This document shows positions 17,759-26,775 of a stretch of 64,000 nucleotides of DNA, in pieces (within the stretch, counting starts at the first letter, position 1; the number at the start of each line of letters is the position of its first letter). The stretch lies in contig NC_014643.1 of NCBI RefSeq assembly GCF_000164695.2, positions 992,001-1,056,000 on the forward strand, in the 5' to 3' direction. The notes under the pieces were generated by a model. The model had not been told where the DNA came from, did not search any database, and worked only from the letters and a program-made list of their open reading frames with translations. The stretch is from Rothia dentocariosa ATCC 17931. Its GTDB lineage: Bacteria; Actinomycetota; Actinomycetes; Actinomycetales; Micrococcaceae. The position numbers and the translations under genes are program-made.

Positions 17759-20700
17759 CTACTTCACGGGTTTAACAAACGGGAAAGAAAGCACCCCGCG
17801 AATCTGGGTCTGTGCCATGAGCATCGCCAAACGGTCAATGCCGATGCCCAACCCGCCCGTCGGGACAAGCCCGGTCTCAAGGGCGTACAGAAAATCCTCA
17901 TCAATCTGCATGGCTTCCGGGTCTCCCGCCGCGGCCTTGAGAGACTGCTCGGTCAGGCGGCGGCGCTGTTCTAAAGCATCCGTCATCTCGGAATAGGCGG
18001 TTCCCATCTCCATACCGTTAATCACCAAATCCCAGCGTTCCACCAGATGCGGCTCGCTGCGATGCGCACCCGCCAGGGGAGAGGTCTCCACCGGAAAATC
18101 CGTATAAAACGTGGGGAACACGGTCTTCGCCTCAACCAGCTCGCCGTAAAGCTCCTCAAGAATGGCGCCCGCGCCCATGTCATCACGCACATGAATCTGA
18201 TGCTCATGTGCCAGCTCAAGCAAAGTCTCAAAATCTGTTTCACTCGAAATATCGCGCCCCAGCGCACGCGAAAGGGCCTCGCATACCGAAACTGCCCGCC
18301 ACTCACCCGAAACATCCGTGAGAGTACGCTCGGTACTGCCCTTCTCGCCCAGCGGAAGTACCTCAGAACCATAGACGGCCCGGGCGGCATTCTTGATGAG
18401 CGTTTCAGTAAGCTTGCGCATGACCGTGTAATCTGCGTAAGGCTTATAAGCCTCCAACACCGTGAACTCCGGGTTATGGGTGGCATCCGCGCCTTCGTTG
18501 CGAAAATCCCGCCCTAACTCATAAACCGCGCCCAAACCGCCAACCACCAGGCGCTTAAGATACAGCTCGGGCGCAATGCGAAGCGTCAAATCCGCACCAT
18601 AGGCGTTGATAAAGGTTTTGAAGGGGCGCGCGCTCGCACCGCCATGAATAGTATTCAGAATCGGGGTCTCAACCTCGGTGAACCCTGCATCATCAAGCGT
18701 GCGGCGAATGGCAGTGATCAGTGAGGAGCGCATCCGAAGGTTTTCAAGCTGCTGCGGATGCACCAACAGGTCGGTCGAGCGTTTGCGGATGCGCGCCTCC
18801 GGATCATTCAACGCTCCGTACGGAATGGGGTGCAGACACTTCGCCGCCATCTGCCAGCTATGCACAATGACGGATGCGGTTCCGGTGCGGCTAGTCCCCG
18901 CCGTGCCGGTCACGAGCAGAATATCACCCGTATCGACAGCGGACTTGAGAAGCCGAAACTCGCGCTCACTCACAAGGCTGCGCTCGGCAATAATCTGTAC
19001 CTGTTTGCCTTCCTCAGACAGGGTCAGGAAGATAACCCCGCCGTGGTTGCGAATAAACCGCACCCTGCCCGATAGGGTAAACTCCCTGCTCGGAAGCGTA
19101 TGGCCGCTCAGCCCATCGTGCACCTGCACCGTCGAATACTCGCACGTGACTCCCAGCGGGTACGGGTTCATGCCGACATCACGAAGCATCTGCAGGTGAC
19201 GAATACGGTGCTTGGTCTGATCGCTGAAGCGGTGTTCGGGGGCCTGCGCCTCACCCGGATGCATACGCTCGATCTCGTGCACTCGCGCGATCTGGTCTTC
19301 GGTCAGGCGGTGCACTTCATGGCGCTGTTTACGTGCCGAAAAATCAGGCAGGAAGCCCTCGGCAACCCCGGCCGCCGCCGCAACGTTCAGGAAAGCCAGC
19401 GTCGGTTCCGCAACCATATAGCGCGGCATCCACTCCGGGGCGAACTTGAGGTTGAAGCGGTACAGTCTCTCCAACTGAAGGAACCTGTCTAAAACCCCCA
19501 GTGACCGAGAGGCGAACCTGCTCCAGGCATTAGCGCCGAACTGATCTGCGTTCTCATACACATGGCGGAACATAGCAAAGTTCAGTGAAACACGCGTGAT
19601 GCCGTAGTCGGGGGCATCCTCCATAAGCTGGGCAACCATATATTCCACGATGCCGTTGGGGCTGTCGGGGGAGCGGCGCATCACATCCAGCGATATGCCG
19701 GTGCGGCCCCACGGCACGAATGAGAGGAGGGCAACCATTGTGCCAGCAGAATCATGCGCCGAAACAAGCAGATTGCGACCGTCTGCGGGGTCTGAGAGCC
19801 TGTTGAGCGCCATCGAGAACCCGCGCTCAACCTTGCCGTGACGCCAAGCGTTCACGTTATTTTCCACCTCGTGCAGCTGCTCGGGTGAAAGCTCACGATG
19901 CCTGCAGATTTTCAGTGTGTAACCGGCCTTACGAACCCGCTGGTGGGCGTGGCGTACCTCCGTAAGCGAAGTATTGTTCAGGCTAAAACGTGAGACCTCT
20001 AGAATGGCTTCGTCCCCCATGCGGATTATGCCCAGTCCCCGGCGTGCGAAGGCTCTGGCGCCGTCTTCGCTCACGCTGATGGCGGCGGGAATCCACCCGT
20101 AGCGGCGCACCTGGTACATCCACCGGTCGATTGCGGAACCCCAGGACGCCGGATCGCCCACCGGGTCGCTGGACGCCAAACATACCGAACCCACTTGCCT
20201 GTAGGTGACAGCGGCACGCATATCCGCCGAGAAAATCACCTGTTTATCGCGGCGTGTTGCAAAGTACGAGAGTGAATCGTTCCCGCCATACTCCTGTAAA
20301 AGTTCGCGCAGGCGCAATTCCCGATCGGCGGTCCAGGTATTGGGGACACGGTACCCCCGCACCACCACATACACCGCGATCAGTGCAAAAATTCCGTAGA
20401 ACACGGATGCTGCCCCCACCACCGTGGCGCCCGGGTTTGCACCCTTGAGCTCGGGAAAACTATCGAGCCCTAACCCCTGCTTGAGCAGGTGGGGAACCGT
20501 AACTCCCGGCACGTGATGCCCAAAATACCAGGCCAGCAGGGTTGTCACCGTTAGCCCGCCGAGGAAGACCACGGTTGCCAATACCCATGAAATTCGGCCT
20601 ATATGCGCCGGGAAAGCAGAGCGTGCCAGGATGAGAAGCGGAATAAAGATAGCCGCCACGATAATAGCCACGGTGTCGAGCGTGGAGGAGAAAAATTCTT

Positions 20701-21061
20701 CGCTCGGCATCACGTTATCGGGGAAGAAGAGCAGAAGCGCGCTTCGTGTTCCGATGAGGATGCCGATGACTTGAAAGAAAATGACGGCGTAGAGGGCGGC
20801 CCGTTTACGGGTGATCAGGGCGGACGTCATGACCACCATGATGACTGCGCTCACCAGCGTATGACTTGATGGGATGTTGAGCAGGCTCGCGGTGATTTCC
20901 CACCAGGTGAACCCGTGGCCCCTGCGAAGCGGGGAAATAATCCAGGTGAAAAGCGTCAGAATTGTTGCGATTGAGTAGATACCGATAACCCAGCGGGCGA
21001 TGATTTCCGCATAGCGTGATGTCGTGTGATGGGCTTCTGTGCCCTGTTTCTGATGTGCCAT
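17759..21061 (-). CDS. lysX: bifunctional lysyl-phosphatidylglycerol synthase / lysyl-tRNA synthetase LysX
   Basis: LysX makes Lys-tRNA and transfers lysine to phosphatidylglycerol, giving resistance to cationic peptides. The 1100-residue protein has six or seven N-terminal membrane helices (to about residue 230) and a DUF2156 GNAT-like lysyl transferase domain (about 240-560). A class II lysyl-tRNA synthetase follows, with an OB-fold anticodon domain from about 640, motif 2 in FRNEGADATHNPEF and motif 3 in GGLGIGIDRLAML at the C terminus. ATG 21061 is chosen because GGAGAA lies eight bases upstream; an ATG ten codons further upstream lacks this. Two repeated AT-rich dyads lie upstream and may control it. 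Confidence 0.93.
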   Translation of the reverse strand: MAHQKQGTEAHHTTSRYAEIIARWVIGIYSIATILTLFTWIISPLRRGHGFTWWEITASLLNIPSSHTLVSAVIMVVMTSALITRKRAALYAVIFFQVIGILIGTRSALLLFFPDNVMPSEEFFSSTLDTVAIIVAAIFIPLLILARSAFPAHIGRISWVLATVVFLGGLTVTTLLAWYFGHHVPGVTVPHLLKQGLGLDSFPELKGANPGATVVGAASVFYGIFALIAVYVVVRGYRVPNTWTADRELRLRELLQEYGGNDSLSYFATRRDKQVIFSADMRAAVTYRQVGSVCLASSDPVGDPASWGSAIDRWMYQVRRYGWIPAAISVSEDGARAFARRGLGIIRMGDEAILEVSRFSLNNTSLTEVRHAHQRVRKAGYTLKICRHRELSPEQLHEVENNVNAWRHGKVERGFSMALNRLSDPADGRNLLVSAHDSAGTMVALLSFVPWGRTGISLDVMRRSPDSPNGIVEYMVAQLMEDAPDYGITRVSLNFAMFRHVYENADQFGANAWSRFASRSLGVLDRFLQLERLYRFNLKFAPEWMPRYMVAEPTLAFLNVAAAAGVAEGFLPDFSARKQRHEVHRLTEDQIARVHEIERMHPGEAQAPEHRFSDQTKHRIRHLQMLRDVGMNPYPLGVTCEYSTVQVHDGLSGHTLPSREFTLSGRVRFIRNHGGVIFLTLSEEGKQVQIIAERSLVSEREFRLLKSAVDTGDILLVTGTAGTSRTGTASVIVHSWQMAAKCLHPIPYGALNDPEARIRKRSTDLLVHPQQLENLRMRSSLITAIRRTLDDAGFTEVETPILNTIHGGASARPFKTFINAYGADLTLRIAPELYLKRLVVGGLGAVYELGRDFRNEGADATHNPEFTVLEAYKPYADYTVMRKLTETLIKNAARAVYGSEVLPLGEKGSTERTLTDVSGEWRAVSVCEALSRALGRDISSETDFETLLELAHEHQIHVRDDMGAGAILEELYGELVEAKTVFPTFYTDFPVETSPLAGAHRSEPHLVERWDLVINGMEMGTAYSEMTDALEQRRRLTEQSLKAAAGDPEAMQIDEDFLYALETGLVPTGGLGIGIDRLAMLMAQTQIRGVLSFPFVKPVK

Positions 21062-21366
21062 AAACCGTTCTCCACCAATCACTCGGTACATTTCATTCTA
21101 CGGACATACCGTGTGTATGCGCAGAACCTGAGGACGTAAGACAGCGCACCTTTGGGGTGGAGGTCGAAAGCGCTGCCAGGGGTCGCCGTACAGGGGGTGC
21201 TTTGAGCGCCATATGGCATACGCGATAGACTTCCCGCCATCGATATATTCCAAAAATAGAATATATCTGAAAGGGCGCAGCATGGTTAGAGGTGTTGGGT
21301 TGGATGTTTAGAAGAAAGTTCTCAAACCTGCGAAATATCAACTATATTCCGGAATGAGAATATAAA
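21062..21366. promoter_or_regulatory. lysX upstream region with two TATATTC-N8-GAATATA dyads
   Basis: The same inverted repeat occurs twice with identical eight-base spacing: 21242-21267 (arms GATATATTC/GAATATATC) and 21343-21364 (arms TATATTC/GAATATA). These are candidate operators for lysX. No convincing gene lies in this stretch; an 82-codon ORF here is AT-biased without a ribosome site. Confidence 0.5.
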
Positions 21367-21404
21367 AATCCGGTGGTGATTCTTAGGAGTGTCACCACCG
21401 GATT
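21367..21404 (-). terminator. intrinsic terminator after nhaA
   Basis: A perfect 13-bp stem (21367-21379 with 21392-21404) with a 12-base loop is followed on the minus strand by TTTTATA. It lies about 55 bases past the nhaA stop. Confidence 0.85.
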
Positions 21405-21457
21405 CTTAATAGTAGAGCAGGGTATTCACCGATCTCTCCCCACCGAAGACAGACCGT

Positions 21458-22813
21458 CTAGGATTGTGATTTACGCTGCTGGAACACGTCTGGAATGCCA
21501 TCCATGTCGGCATCCACGCTCTCCTTTTCTGCCAATAAACGGTAGTGCTTATTGCGGCGGGAGAGAATCAGAGCACCCAGAATTGCGGCGGTCACTGAAC
21601 CGAAGAGAATAGCGATTTTGGCGTCTTCACCGTGCGGCGATCCACCGGTGAATGACAGTTCTGCCACCAGAAGCGATACGGTAAAGCCGATACCGCCGGT
21701 AACCGCAAGGCCTATGACGTCAATCCACTGCACATCCGGGTCTAGGTTGGCGTGCCTGAACCTGGTAACCAGCCAGGTGGTTCCCGTAATACCGATGGTC
21801 TTGCCGAAAACGAGGGCGAGCATAATACCCAGGGAGACCGAGTCGGTGAGGGCCCGCTTAAGACCGTCAAAACCGCCCATAGCAACACCGGCGCTAAAGA
21901 AGGCGAAGACCGGCACGCAGATACCCGTGGAAAGCGGGCGGAAACGATGCTCGAAAACCTCGGCGAGGCCTGCATCCGCGCCCGCAGCTTCGGTACGTTT
22001 ATTGAATTTAACTGGAACACAGAAACCAAGCACCACACCGGCAATAGTTGCGTGAATACCGGATTCAAGGAAAAGAGCCCACGTGATAAAGCCCAGGGGC
22101 AGAAGCAGAATCCACGCCGCGGCGGGCTTGAGGTGCAGCATTTTTTCACCGCGATAGGCGATAAAGGCGAATAGCGAGATAGGGATGATCGCAAGGAGCA
22201 GGTATTCGCCATGGAATGTGCCGGTGTAGAAGATTGCAATAATGCAGATAGCGATCAGGTCATCAACCACCGCTAGGGTAAGAAGGAAGATACGCATTGC
22301 CGAGGGCAGGAACGTTCCCACGCCCGCCAATACGGCAACCGCGAAGGCAATATCGGTTGCCGTGGGAATAGCCCAGCCATGTATAGCGGTGGGGCTGCTG
22401 AAGTTGATAGCGGTGTAGATGATGGCGGGGGTAATCACGCCGCCGAAAGCCGCCGCGATGGGAACAATTGCGGTTGCCGGTGATTTGAGGTCACCGATCG
22501 CGAACTCTTTTTTGAGTTCAAGACCGGTCAGGAAGAAGAATATTGCCAAGAGACCATCTGCCGCCCAGGTGCCTATCTTCATGTGAAGGTGGTGAAATCC
22601 TGGAACTTCGGGGCCTATAACGGTATCGCGCACCCCAAAATAAACATCTGCCAGTGGGGTATTGGCAAGAACTACCGCGAGGACGGTCGCCACCAGCAGG
22701 ATGCTGCCGCCCACGGACTCCGTGCGCAAAATATCTGCAACTCGCTTAGAGTTGCTGTAGGATCCGCGGCTGAAAACTGTATTTTCTGAATTCGGTGTCT
22801 GTGATTGGGTCAT
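21458..22813 (-). CDS. nhaA: Na+/H+ antiporter NhaA
   Basis: NhaA exports sodium in exchange for protons and protects against salt and alkaline stress. This 451-residue protein has about twelve transmembrane helices. It shows the NhaA hallmarks GLLAIFFFLTGLELKKEF, TATDIAFAVAVLAGVG (with the TD pair of the broken helix) and LTLAVVDDLIAI, whose two Asp residues bind cations. ATG 22813 is chosen because upstream residues do not match the family. A 26-bp perfect dyad lies about 100 bases upstream and may be an operator. Confidence 0.94.
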   Translation of the reverse strand: MTQSQTPNSENTVFSRGSYSNSKRVADILRTESVGGSILLVATVLAVVLANTPLADVYFGVRDTVIGPEVPGFHHLHMKIGTWAADGLLAIFFFLTGLELKKEFAIGDLKSPATAIVPIAAAFGGVITPAIIYTAINFSSPTAIHGWAIPTATDIAFAVAVLAGVGTFLPSAMRIFLLTLAVVDDLIAICIIAIFYTGTFHGEYLLLAIIPISLFAFIAYRGEKMLHLKPAAAWILLLPLGFITWALFLESGIHATIAGVVLGFCVPVKFNKRTEAAGADAGLAEVFEHRFRPLSTGICVPVFAFFSAGVAMGGFDGLKRALTDSVSLGIMLALVFGKTIGITGTTWLVTRFRHANLDPDVQWIDVIGLAVTGGIGFTVSLLVAELSFTGGSPHGEDAKIAILFGSVTAAILGALILSRRNKHYRLLAEKESVDADMDGIPDVFQQRKSQS

Positions 22814-22916
22814 ATTCTCTGTAGTTATCCTCCGGATAGGAATAATTCTTACTATTCTAACGCTCCTACCTAGGAGATGGTATTTTTTGCTTCTAAAGGT
22901 ATAAATATACTTAACC

Positions 22917-22942
22917 AATATATGCCATTTTGGGCATATATT
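22917..22942. promoter_or_regulatory. dyad upstream of nhaA
   Basis: Perfect ten-base arms AATATATGCC and GGCATATATT flank a six-base spacer. It lies about 104 bases upstream of the nhaA start and 110 bases past the ferritin stop. It could be an operator or a hairpin; there is no T-run on either side. Confidence 0.5.
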
Positions 22943-22976
22943 CTATAACGTAAGCGAAATTTCAGGGTCAATATAA

Positions 22977-23019
22977 ATATTCTCGCCCCTGCCGTAATAT
23001 CGACTCGGAGCGAGAATAT
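22977..23019 (-). terminator. weak hairpin after ferritin gene
   Basis: Arms ATATTCTCGC and GCGAGAATAT enclose a loop of about 23 bases, in an AT-rich region past the ferritin stop. It is a possible terminator with little T-tract support. Confidence 0.35.
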
Positions 23020-23051
23020 AAAAATTATGCAATTATGAGGTGTGAGGCACC

Positions 23052-23576
23052 TTAGGACCCTGCAACGGCAGGAGCGGAGCTGTCTTCGCCATGCGACTCA
23101 TCGAGCTCACGAGCCACATAGTTTTCGATGTCGAAGAGGTTTCCGTTTGCACGCTTCACAATGGTGACGAGAGTTTCCATCGATGCAACTTCCTCAACCT
23201 GTTCCTTCAGGAACCAGAGGATGAACTGCTCACCCAGAGCATAGTTTTCGTTGCGTGCTGCGGAGAAAAGAGCCTCGATCTGACCAGTGACTTCCTTTTC
23301 CTGCGCCAGGGAAAGATCCACGATTTCCTGAACGTCCTTAAAATCATTCTTGACGCTCGGAACTGCGGGAATCTCAACCTTGTGGCCGCGATCCAGCTTG
23401 TACTGAACCATCATGAGGGCGTGCCCACGCTCCTCCAAAGACTGGCGGTAGAAGTAACGCGCCAACTGGGGAAGGTCCTCACCATCAAGCCAAATCGCCA
23501 TTGAAAGGTATTGGTGGGATGCGGCAAACTCGTGACCGATCTGTTCGTTGAGCAGATCGTAGAAGGACTTAGACAT
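23052..23576 (-). CDS. ferritin
   Basis: This 174-residue non-haem ferritin stores iron by oxidising Fe(II) at a di-iron centre and assembling as a 24-mer. A four-helix bundle is apparent. Ferroxidase residues include Glu in NEQIGHEFAASHQY (about residue 17), the ERGHA pair near residues 49-53, and Glu in the third and fourth helices (KEQVEE). ATG 23576 follows AAGGAG. It is a monocistronic gene between nhaA and marR. Iron or oxidative-stress control is likely from the family, but no clear Fur or DtxR box was found. Confidence 0.93.
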   Translation of the reverse strand: MSKSFYDLLNEQIGHEFAASHQYLSMAIWLDGEDLPQLARYFYRQSLEERGHALMMVQYKLDRGHKVEIPAVPSVKNDFKDVQEIVDLSLAQEKEVTGQIEALFSAARNENYALGEQFILWFLKEQVEEVASMETLVTIVKRANGNLFDIENYVARELDESHGEDSSAPAVAGS

Positions 23577-23799
23577 AACTTTTCTCTCCTTGAAATTAGG
23601 GTGTGTGTTCTATTCGCGTAGGGTACAGTGCAACGCTGTCGAACCCATCATAGAGGGCCGAATCAGCACTGTATAGAGAGAAAAGGCTAATCTGGAGGCG
23701 TATTTAGGGGTTCCTGAGCTCGGTCTATCACACCACAACAGAACCGTTATGATGTGCTCGCAAGCCTCGGAAAATCCGGGTGTATTCGTTCGTGCAGGC

Positions 23800-24342
23800 T
23801 TAGGCGGGGTAACTTCCGCGCCGCAAACTCGACGATGAAATAAGTTTAGAAGGCTTATCGCCTAAGATGCTTTCGCCGATATTAGCTAAAGCACGCACCT
23901 GATCTTCCGTGAGGTGGTCGAAAATCTCGTGACGTACCTGTGCTACGTGACCGGGTGCCGCATCCTGAAGCTTCTGCAAACCCTGAGGAAGCAGATGGCA
24001 AATGCTGACGCGGCGGTCTTCGGCGCTGAGTGACCGGGACACGTACCCGTCTTTCTCCAGTCTGGCGACCACGCGCGAAAGACGCGCCGGCAGAGTGTTT
24101 GTGACCAGTGCCAGCTGCGTCATTGTTAACTCGTGATCCTCTGACTCTGAGAGTCCAACAAGTACCATGTACTCGACATAGCTCAAATCGGCATCCTGCT
24201 GAAGCTGATTATCGAGCTGCCGTGTGAGGTTGAAGATGATCGAGCTGATAAACAGCCATCCCTCACGTTCTTCTTCATTTAGCCATTTGGGCTCCGCCTT
24301 CTCTGGAAGATCGCCAGAGACGGTGGTTGCTTGTTTGGGCAT
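23800..24342 (-). CDS. MarR-family transcriptional regulator
   Basis: This 180-residue protein has a MarR winged-helix domain (about 30-150). The helix-turn-helix region reads MTQLALVTNTLPARLSRVVARLEKDGYVSR and the wing contains SAEDRRVS. Dimerisation helices flank it. ATG 24342 is preceded by GGAGGA six bases upstream, better than an ATG six codons further up. Its target is not obvious: the neighbours are ferritin (same strand, 220 bases downstream) and a long gene-free region. MarR proteins often sense phenolics or oxidants. Confidence 0.9.
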   Translation of the reverse strand: MPKQATTVSGDLPEKAEPKWLNEEEREGWLFISSIIFNLTRQLDNQLQQDADLSYVEYMVLVGLSESEDHELTMTQLALVTNTLPARLSRVVARLEKDGYVSRSLSAEDRRVSICHLLPQGLQKLQDAAPGHVAQVRHEIFDHLTEDQVRALANIGESILGDKPSKLISSSSLRRGSYPA

Positions 24343-24709
24343 GAGTGTTCCTCCTCGCACCTCCAGCTTTTAAACTGAGCGCATATATAAGGTGTGTAAA
24401 GTTCATTGTACTTGTTAAGACAGCAAACCCTCAGATATTGCTCAAAACTTGGTATGTCTTTCCTTAAAGTACACACTGACGGCACAAATTTGTCCGAAAT
24501 ACGTCACACCATTGTCGGCGTGTCTTCGACAATTTGCCCGGGAAATAGCGCTTCCCGAATGAAATCATTGTAATGATTACCTGTAAAAAATACTTGATAA
24601 TTCAAGGTTTTACACGTAAAGAAGGTAAAATTTTGAGGCTACTTAGGTAGTACTCGCCAGGAATATTACAAAATGATTAAAAAAATTTGGGAAAAAATAC
24701 CATTTGGGT
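24343..24709. promoter_or_regulatory. gene-free AT-rich stretch upstream of marR
   Basis: These roughly 370 bases carry the marR promoter and AT-rich sequence. No ORF with a credible ribosome site and no hairpin of note was seen. Confidence 0.35.
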
Positions 24710-24737
24710 TTGCACATGATAAATAAGCGTGTACACT
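24710..24737 (+). promoter_or_regulatory. predicted promoter of a small RNA
   Basis: TTGCAC at 24710-24715 and TACACT at 24732-24737 are separated by 16 bases, which predicts a transcript start near 24744. No coding frame follows, but two terminators do. Confidence 0.45.
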
Positions 24738-24743
24738 GGTATG

Positions 24744-25034
24744 CATAACGGGGTCGAAAAAGAAGCCCGCGGGGCGAGACCGGAAGCTCAAACCGACAGG
24801 GTTCGACTCTCTATTTATCGGTGATTGTCGTCGGTGTGCAGGTAACCTGCATTTCTACCGGCGGTTGTGCGGTGCGGGTACTGTTCGTGGTTGGGCGGTC
24901 CCCGCGCCGTTCTTTTTAAGAATACCCTAAGCACCCCGCCCACACTAGCAAGAATGCCTCATAGGTGGGCAAGCGCACATCAAAAAGATTATGCGGTGTC
25001 TACCTCTCTAATCCCCCGATATTTCGGGGGTTTT
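24744..25034 (+). ncRNA. candidate structured small RNA of about 290 bases
   Basis: A predicted promoter is followed by structured, G+C-richer sequence. It includes a GGTC...GACC stem around a GCCC/GGGGC hairpin (24770-24780 area), ACCGA...TCGGT enclosing an inner AGGG/CTCT stem near 24800-24830, and a TGCAGGT/ACCTGCA palindrome near 24840. It ends in an intrinsic terminator at 25013-25030 (stem CCCCCGA/TCGGGGG followed by TTTT). A second C5/G5 hairpin with a T-tract lies about 30 bases downstream. The RNA does not show RNase P, tmRNA or SRP signatures. A 6S or Ms1-like RNA is possible from the size only. Confidence 0.45.
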
Positions 25035-25036
25035 CT
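25013..25036 (+). terminator. intrinsic terminator of the candidate small RNA
   Basis: A perfect seven-bp stem CCCCCGA/TCGGGGG with a four-base loop is followed by TTTTCT. A second similar hairpin followed by TTTTT lies at about 25046-25078. Confidence 0.75.
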
Positions 25037-25314
25037 ATTAATTTTTCCCCCGACGGTCACGGTCTTGGGGGATTTTTCATACCTTTCTGCACGGCGTGGT
25101 GCATGGTGGCTTATACGGATTGTGGGCAGCACGCTAGACCCATACCTTAATATCCCGATCAAGCAGGATGCGCCCGGCGTGTCGCGTTCCTGCGCATTCT
25201 GACGTTCACAGGCGTGCATGACCTCTCTCGATACGTGGAACGACAGGGGCAGGCAGTGTAAGCGTGCTCTGGAGATGCGGCTGATATGACCCCCAATGAA
25301 CTCTTCCCAAGGCT

Positions 25315-25920
25315 TTATCCACAGTACTTTTCCACAGTGTGGAGAACTTACACGACTGTTATTAGGGAATCTGGCTCACATACGCATCACGCCCACTGTG
25401 TCTTAGAACGCGCCCGCTAATCCGTGCAAATACGCAAAAATAACTCTGCTATGAAAATCTTCGGTAAGCGTATCCAGAATTTTGAGGATGTCGAGACAAG
25501 TTTTAAACAGATACTTTCCACACCTGTGGAAAACTTTGTGAACAATTTCCACCGGTCATTATCCACAGAATAGGTTGCGCACTATGAACACACTAAATTC
25601 TGCTTGTGAAAACTATATGCGGTACTAGCGTGTGAGTTTTTATGGGCGAAAAGACGCTAAAACACAGCGAACACGGTAAAAATTACACGTAACATAACGG
25701 CATGAATTTTCGGCTTTTGGCATCATAAATCGTTGCTATCTATGCGCGACAAAAAATATCATTATGAGTTATCCACAAAGTTTATCCACAGCGTGGATAA
25801 CTTACATACCTGTTATTTGCGGGTCTGAACCCCGCAAAAATCCGGCAAATACTCCGAAATCGTGATGAATTTGAAATAAAATCCACGGGTTTATCCACTC
25901 CTGTGGAAAACTTTCTCCAC
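25315..25920. other. cluster of DnaA boxes (origin-like or DnaA-titration region)
   Basis: Four perfect TTATCCACA boxes occur on the plus strand (25315, 25559, 25769, 25782). Near-matches lie at 25328 and 25514 (plus), 25338, 25525, 25792 and 25902 (minus), and 25891 (plus). A triple module (box, four bases, box, one base, inverted box) occurs twice, at 25315-25346 and 25769-25800, and a paired module (TTNTCCAC...TGTGGAAAACTTT) also twice, at 25514-25533 and 25891-25910. An AT-rich stretch (about 25600-25770) lies between. The region is gene-free. No dnaA or dnaN gene flanks it, so it may be oriC or a secondary DnaA-binding locus. Confidence 0.7.
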
Positions 25921-26024
25921 CCTATGCACAGCATCCCCGCACAATGCCCAGAACCCACTGAACTCGCAGGCAAACGCTGGTACCCTTGTAACGACGCCAT
26001 CTTCTGATTGAAAGGGCATACACC

Positions 26025-26654
26025 ATGGCTGAAAAGTACACTCTTCCCGAGCTCCCCTACGACTACGCGGCGCTCGAACCCCACATCTCCGCAAAGATCA
26101 TGGAGCTGCACCACGATAAGCACCATGCAGCCTATGTTGCAGGCGCAAACGCAGCCCTAGAGCAGCTTGAGGAAGCACGCGCAAACGGCTCCTACGGCAA
26201 CGTTTCCAAGCTGTCCAAGGATCTCGCCTTCAACCTGGGTGGTCACACCAACCACTCCATCTTCTGGAAGAACCTTTCCCCCGAGGGCGGCGACAAGCCC
26301 ACCGGCGAGCTCGCAGCGGCTATCGACGAGTTCTTCGGTTCCTTCGACAAGTTCCGTGAGCACTTCACCAACGTTGCCCTCACCATTCAGGGCTCCGGCT
26401 GGGCAATTCTCGCCTGGGACACCGTGGGCAAGCGCCTCATCATTGAGCAGCTGTACGACCAGCAGGGCAACATCTCGGTTGCACTGATTCCCGTTCTGCA
26501 GCTCGATATGTGGGAGCACGCCTTCTACCTGGACTACCAGAACGTGAAGGGCGACTACGTGAAGGCATTCTGGAACATCGTGAACTGGGCTGACGTCGCT
26601 GAGCGCTTCGCACGCGCAGTGTCGCAGACCAAGGGTCTGGTGCTTCCCGAGTAG
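26025..26654 (+). CDS. sodA: manganese/iron superoxide dismutase
   Basis: This enzyme converts superoxide to peroxide and oxygen. The 209-residue protein shows the metal ligands His29 (MELHHDKHH), His77 (GGHTNHSIF), Asp161 and His165 (LDMWEH). Gln near residue 147 (DQQGN) favours the manganese type. No signal peptide is visible, so it is cytosolic. ATG 26025 follows GAAAGGG. Codon use is strongly biased, as for a highly expressed gene. It is monocistronic, with a strong terminator downstream and the DnaA-box region directly upstream, which reaches to within about 110 bases of its start. Confidence 0.95.
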   Translation: MAEKYTLPELPYDYAALEPHISAKIMELHHDKHHAAYVAGANAALEQLEEARANGSYGNVSKLSKDLAFNLGGHTNHSIFWKNLSPEGGDKPTGELAAAIDEFFGSFDKFREHFTNVALTIQGSGWAILAWDTVGKRLIIEQLYDQQGNISVALIPVLQLDMWEHAFYLDYQNVKGDYVKAFWNIVNWADVAERFARAVSQTKGLVLPE

Positions 26655-26702
26655 TTCTCAAAGATTAACGATGCGCTCGCACTCAGGGCGTATCGTATAC
26701 GG

Positions 26703-26746
26703 GCGGGTGCCCGGTGCCTCTTCTAATGAAGGCGCCGGGCACCCGC
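26703..26746. terminator. terminator between sodA and the convergent AlbA-type gene
   Basis: Arms 26703-26718 and 26731-26746 pair over 16 bases with one G-T wobble and a 12-base loop, followed by TTTG. It can serve both convergent genes. Confidence 0.8.
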
Positions 26747-26775
26747 TTTGCGCTGTAGAACTCATGGGTTAGTGG

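Noticed and set aside
21093..21341. 82-codon minus-strand ORF upstream of lysX
   Set aside because: It spans the two AT-rich dyads, lacks a ribosome site and has no domain pattern.
24790..24830. tRNA-like T-arm (GGTTCGACTC)
   Set aside because: Only four bp of stem form and no acceptor or anticodon arms surround it, so a tRNA or tmRNA is not supported.
24867..25202. 111-codon plus-strand ORF in the gene-free region
   Set aside because: It crosses the terminators of the candidate small RNA, starts without a ribosome site and has no domain pattern.
25782..26126. 114-codon minus-strand ORF over the DnaA boxes and sodA 5' end
   Set aside because: It is antisense to sodA and built from DnaA-box sequence.
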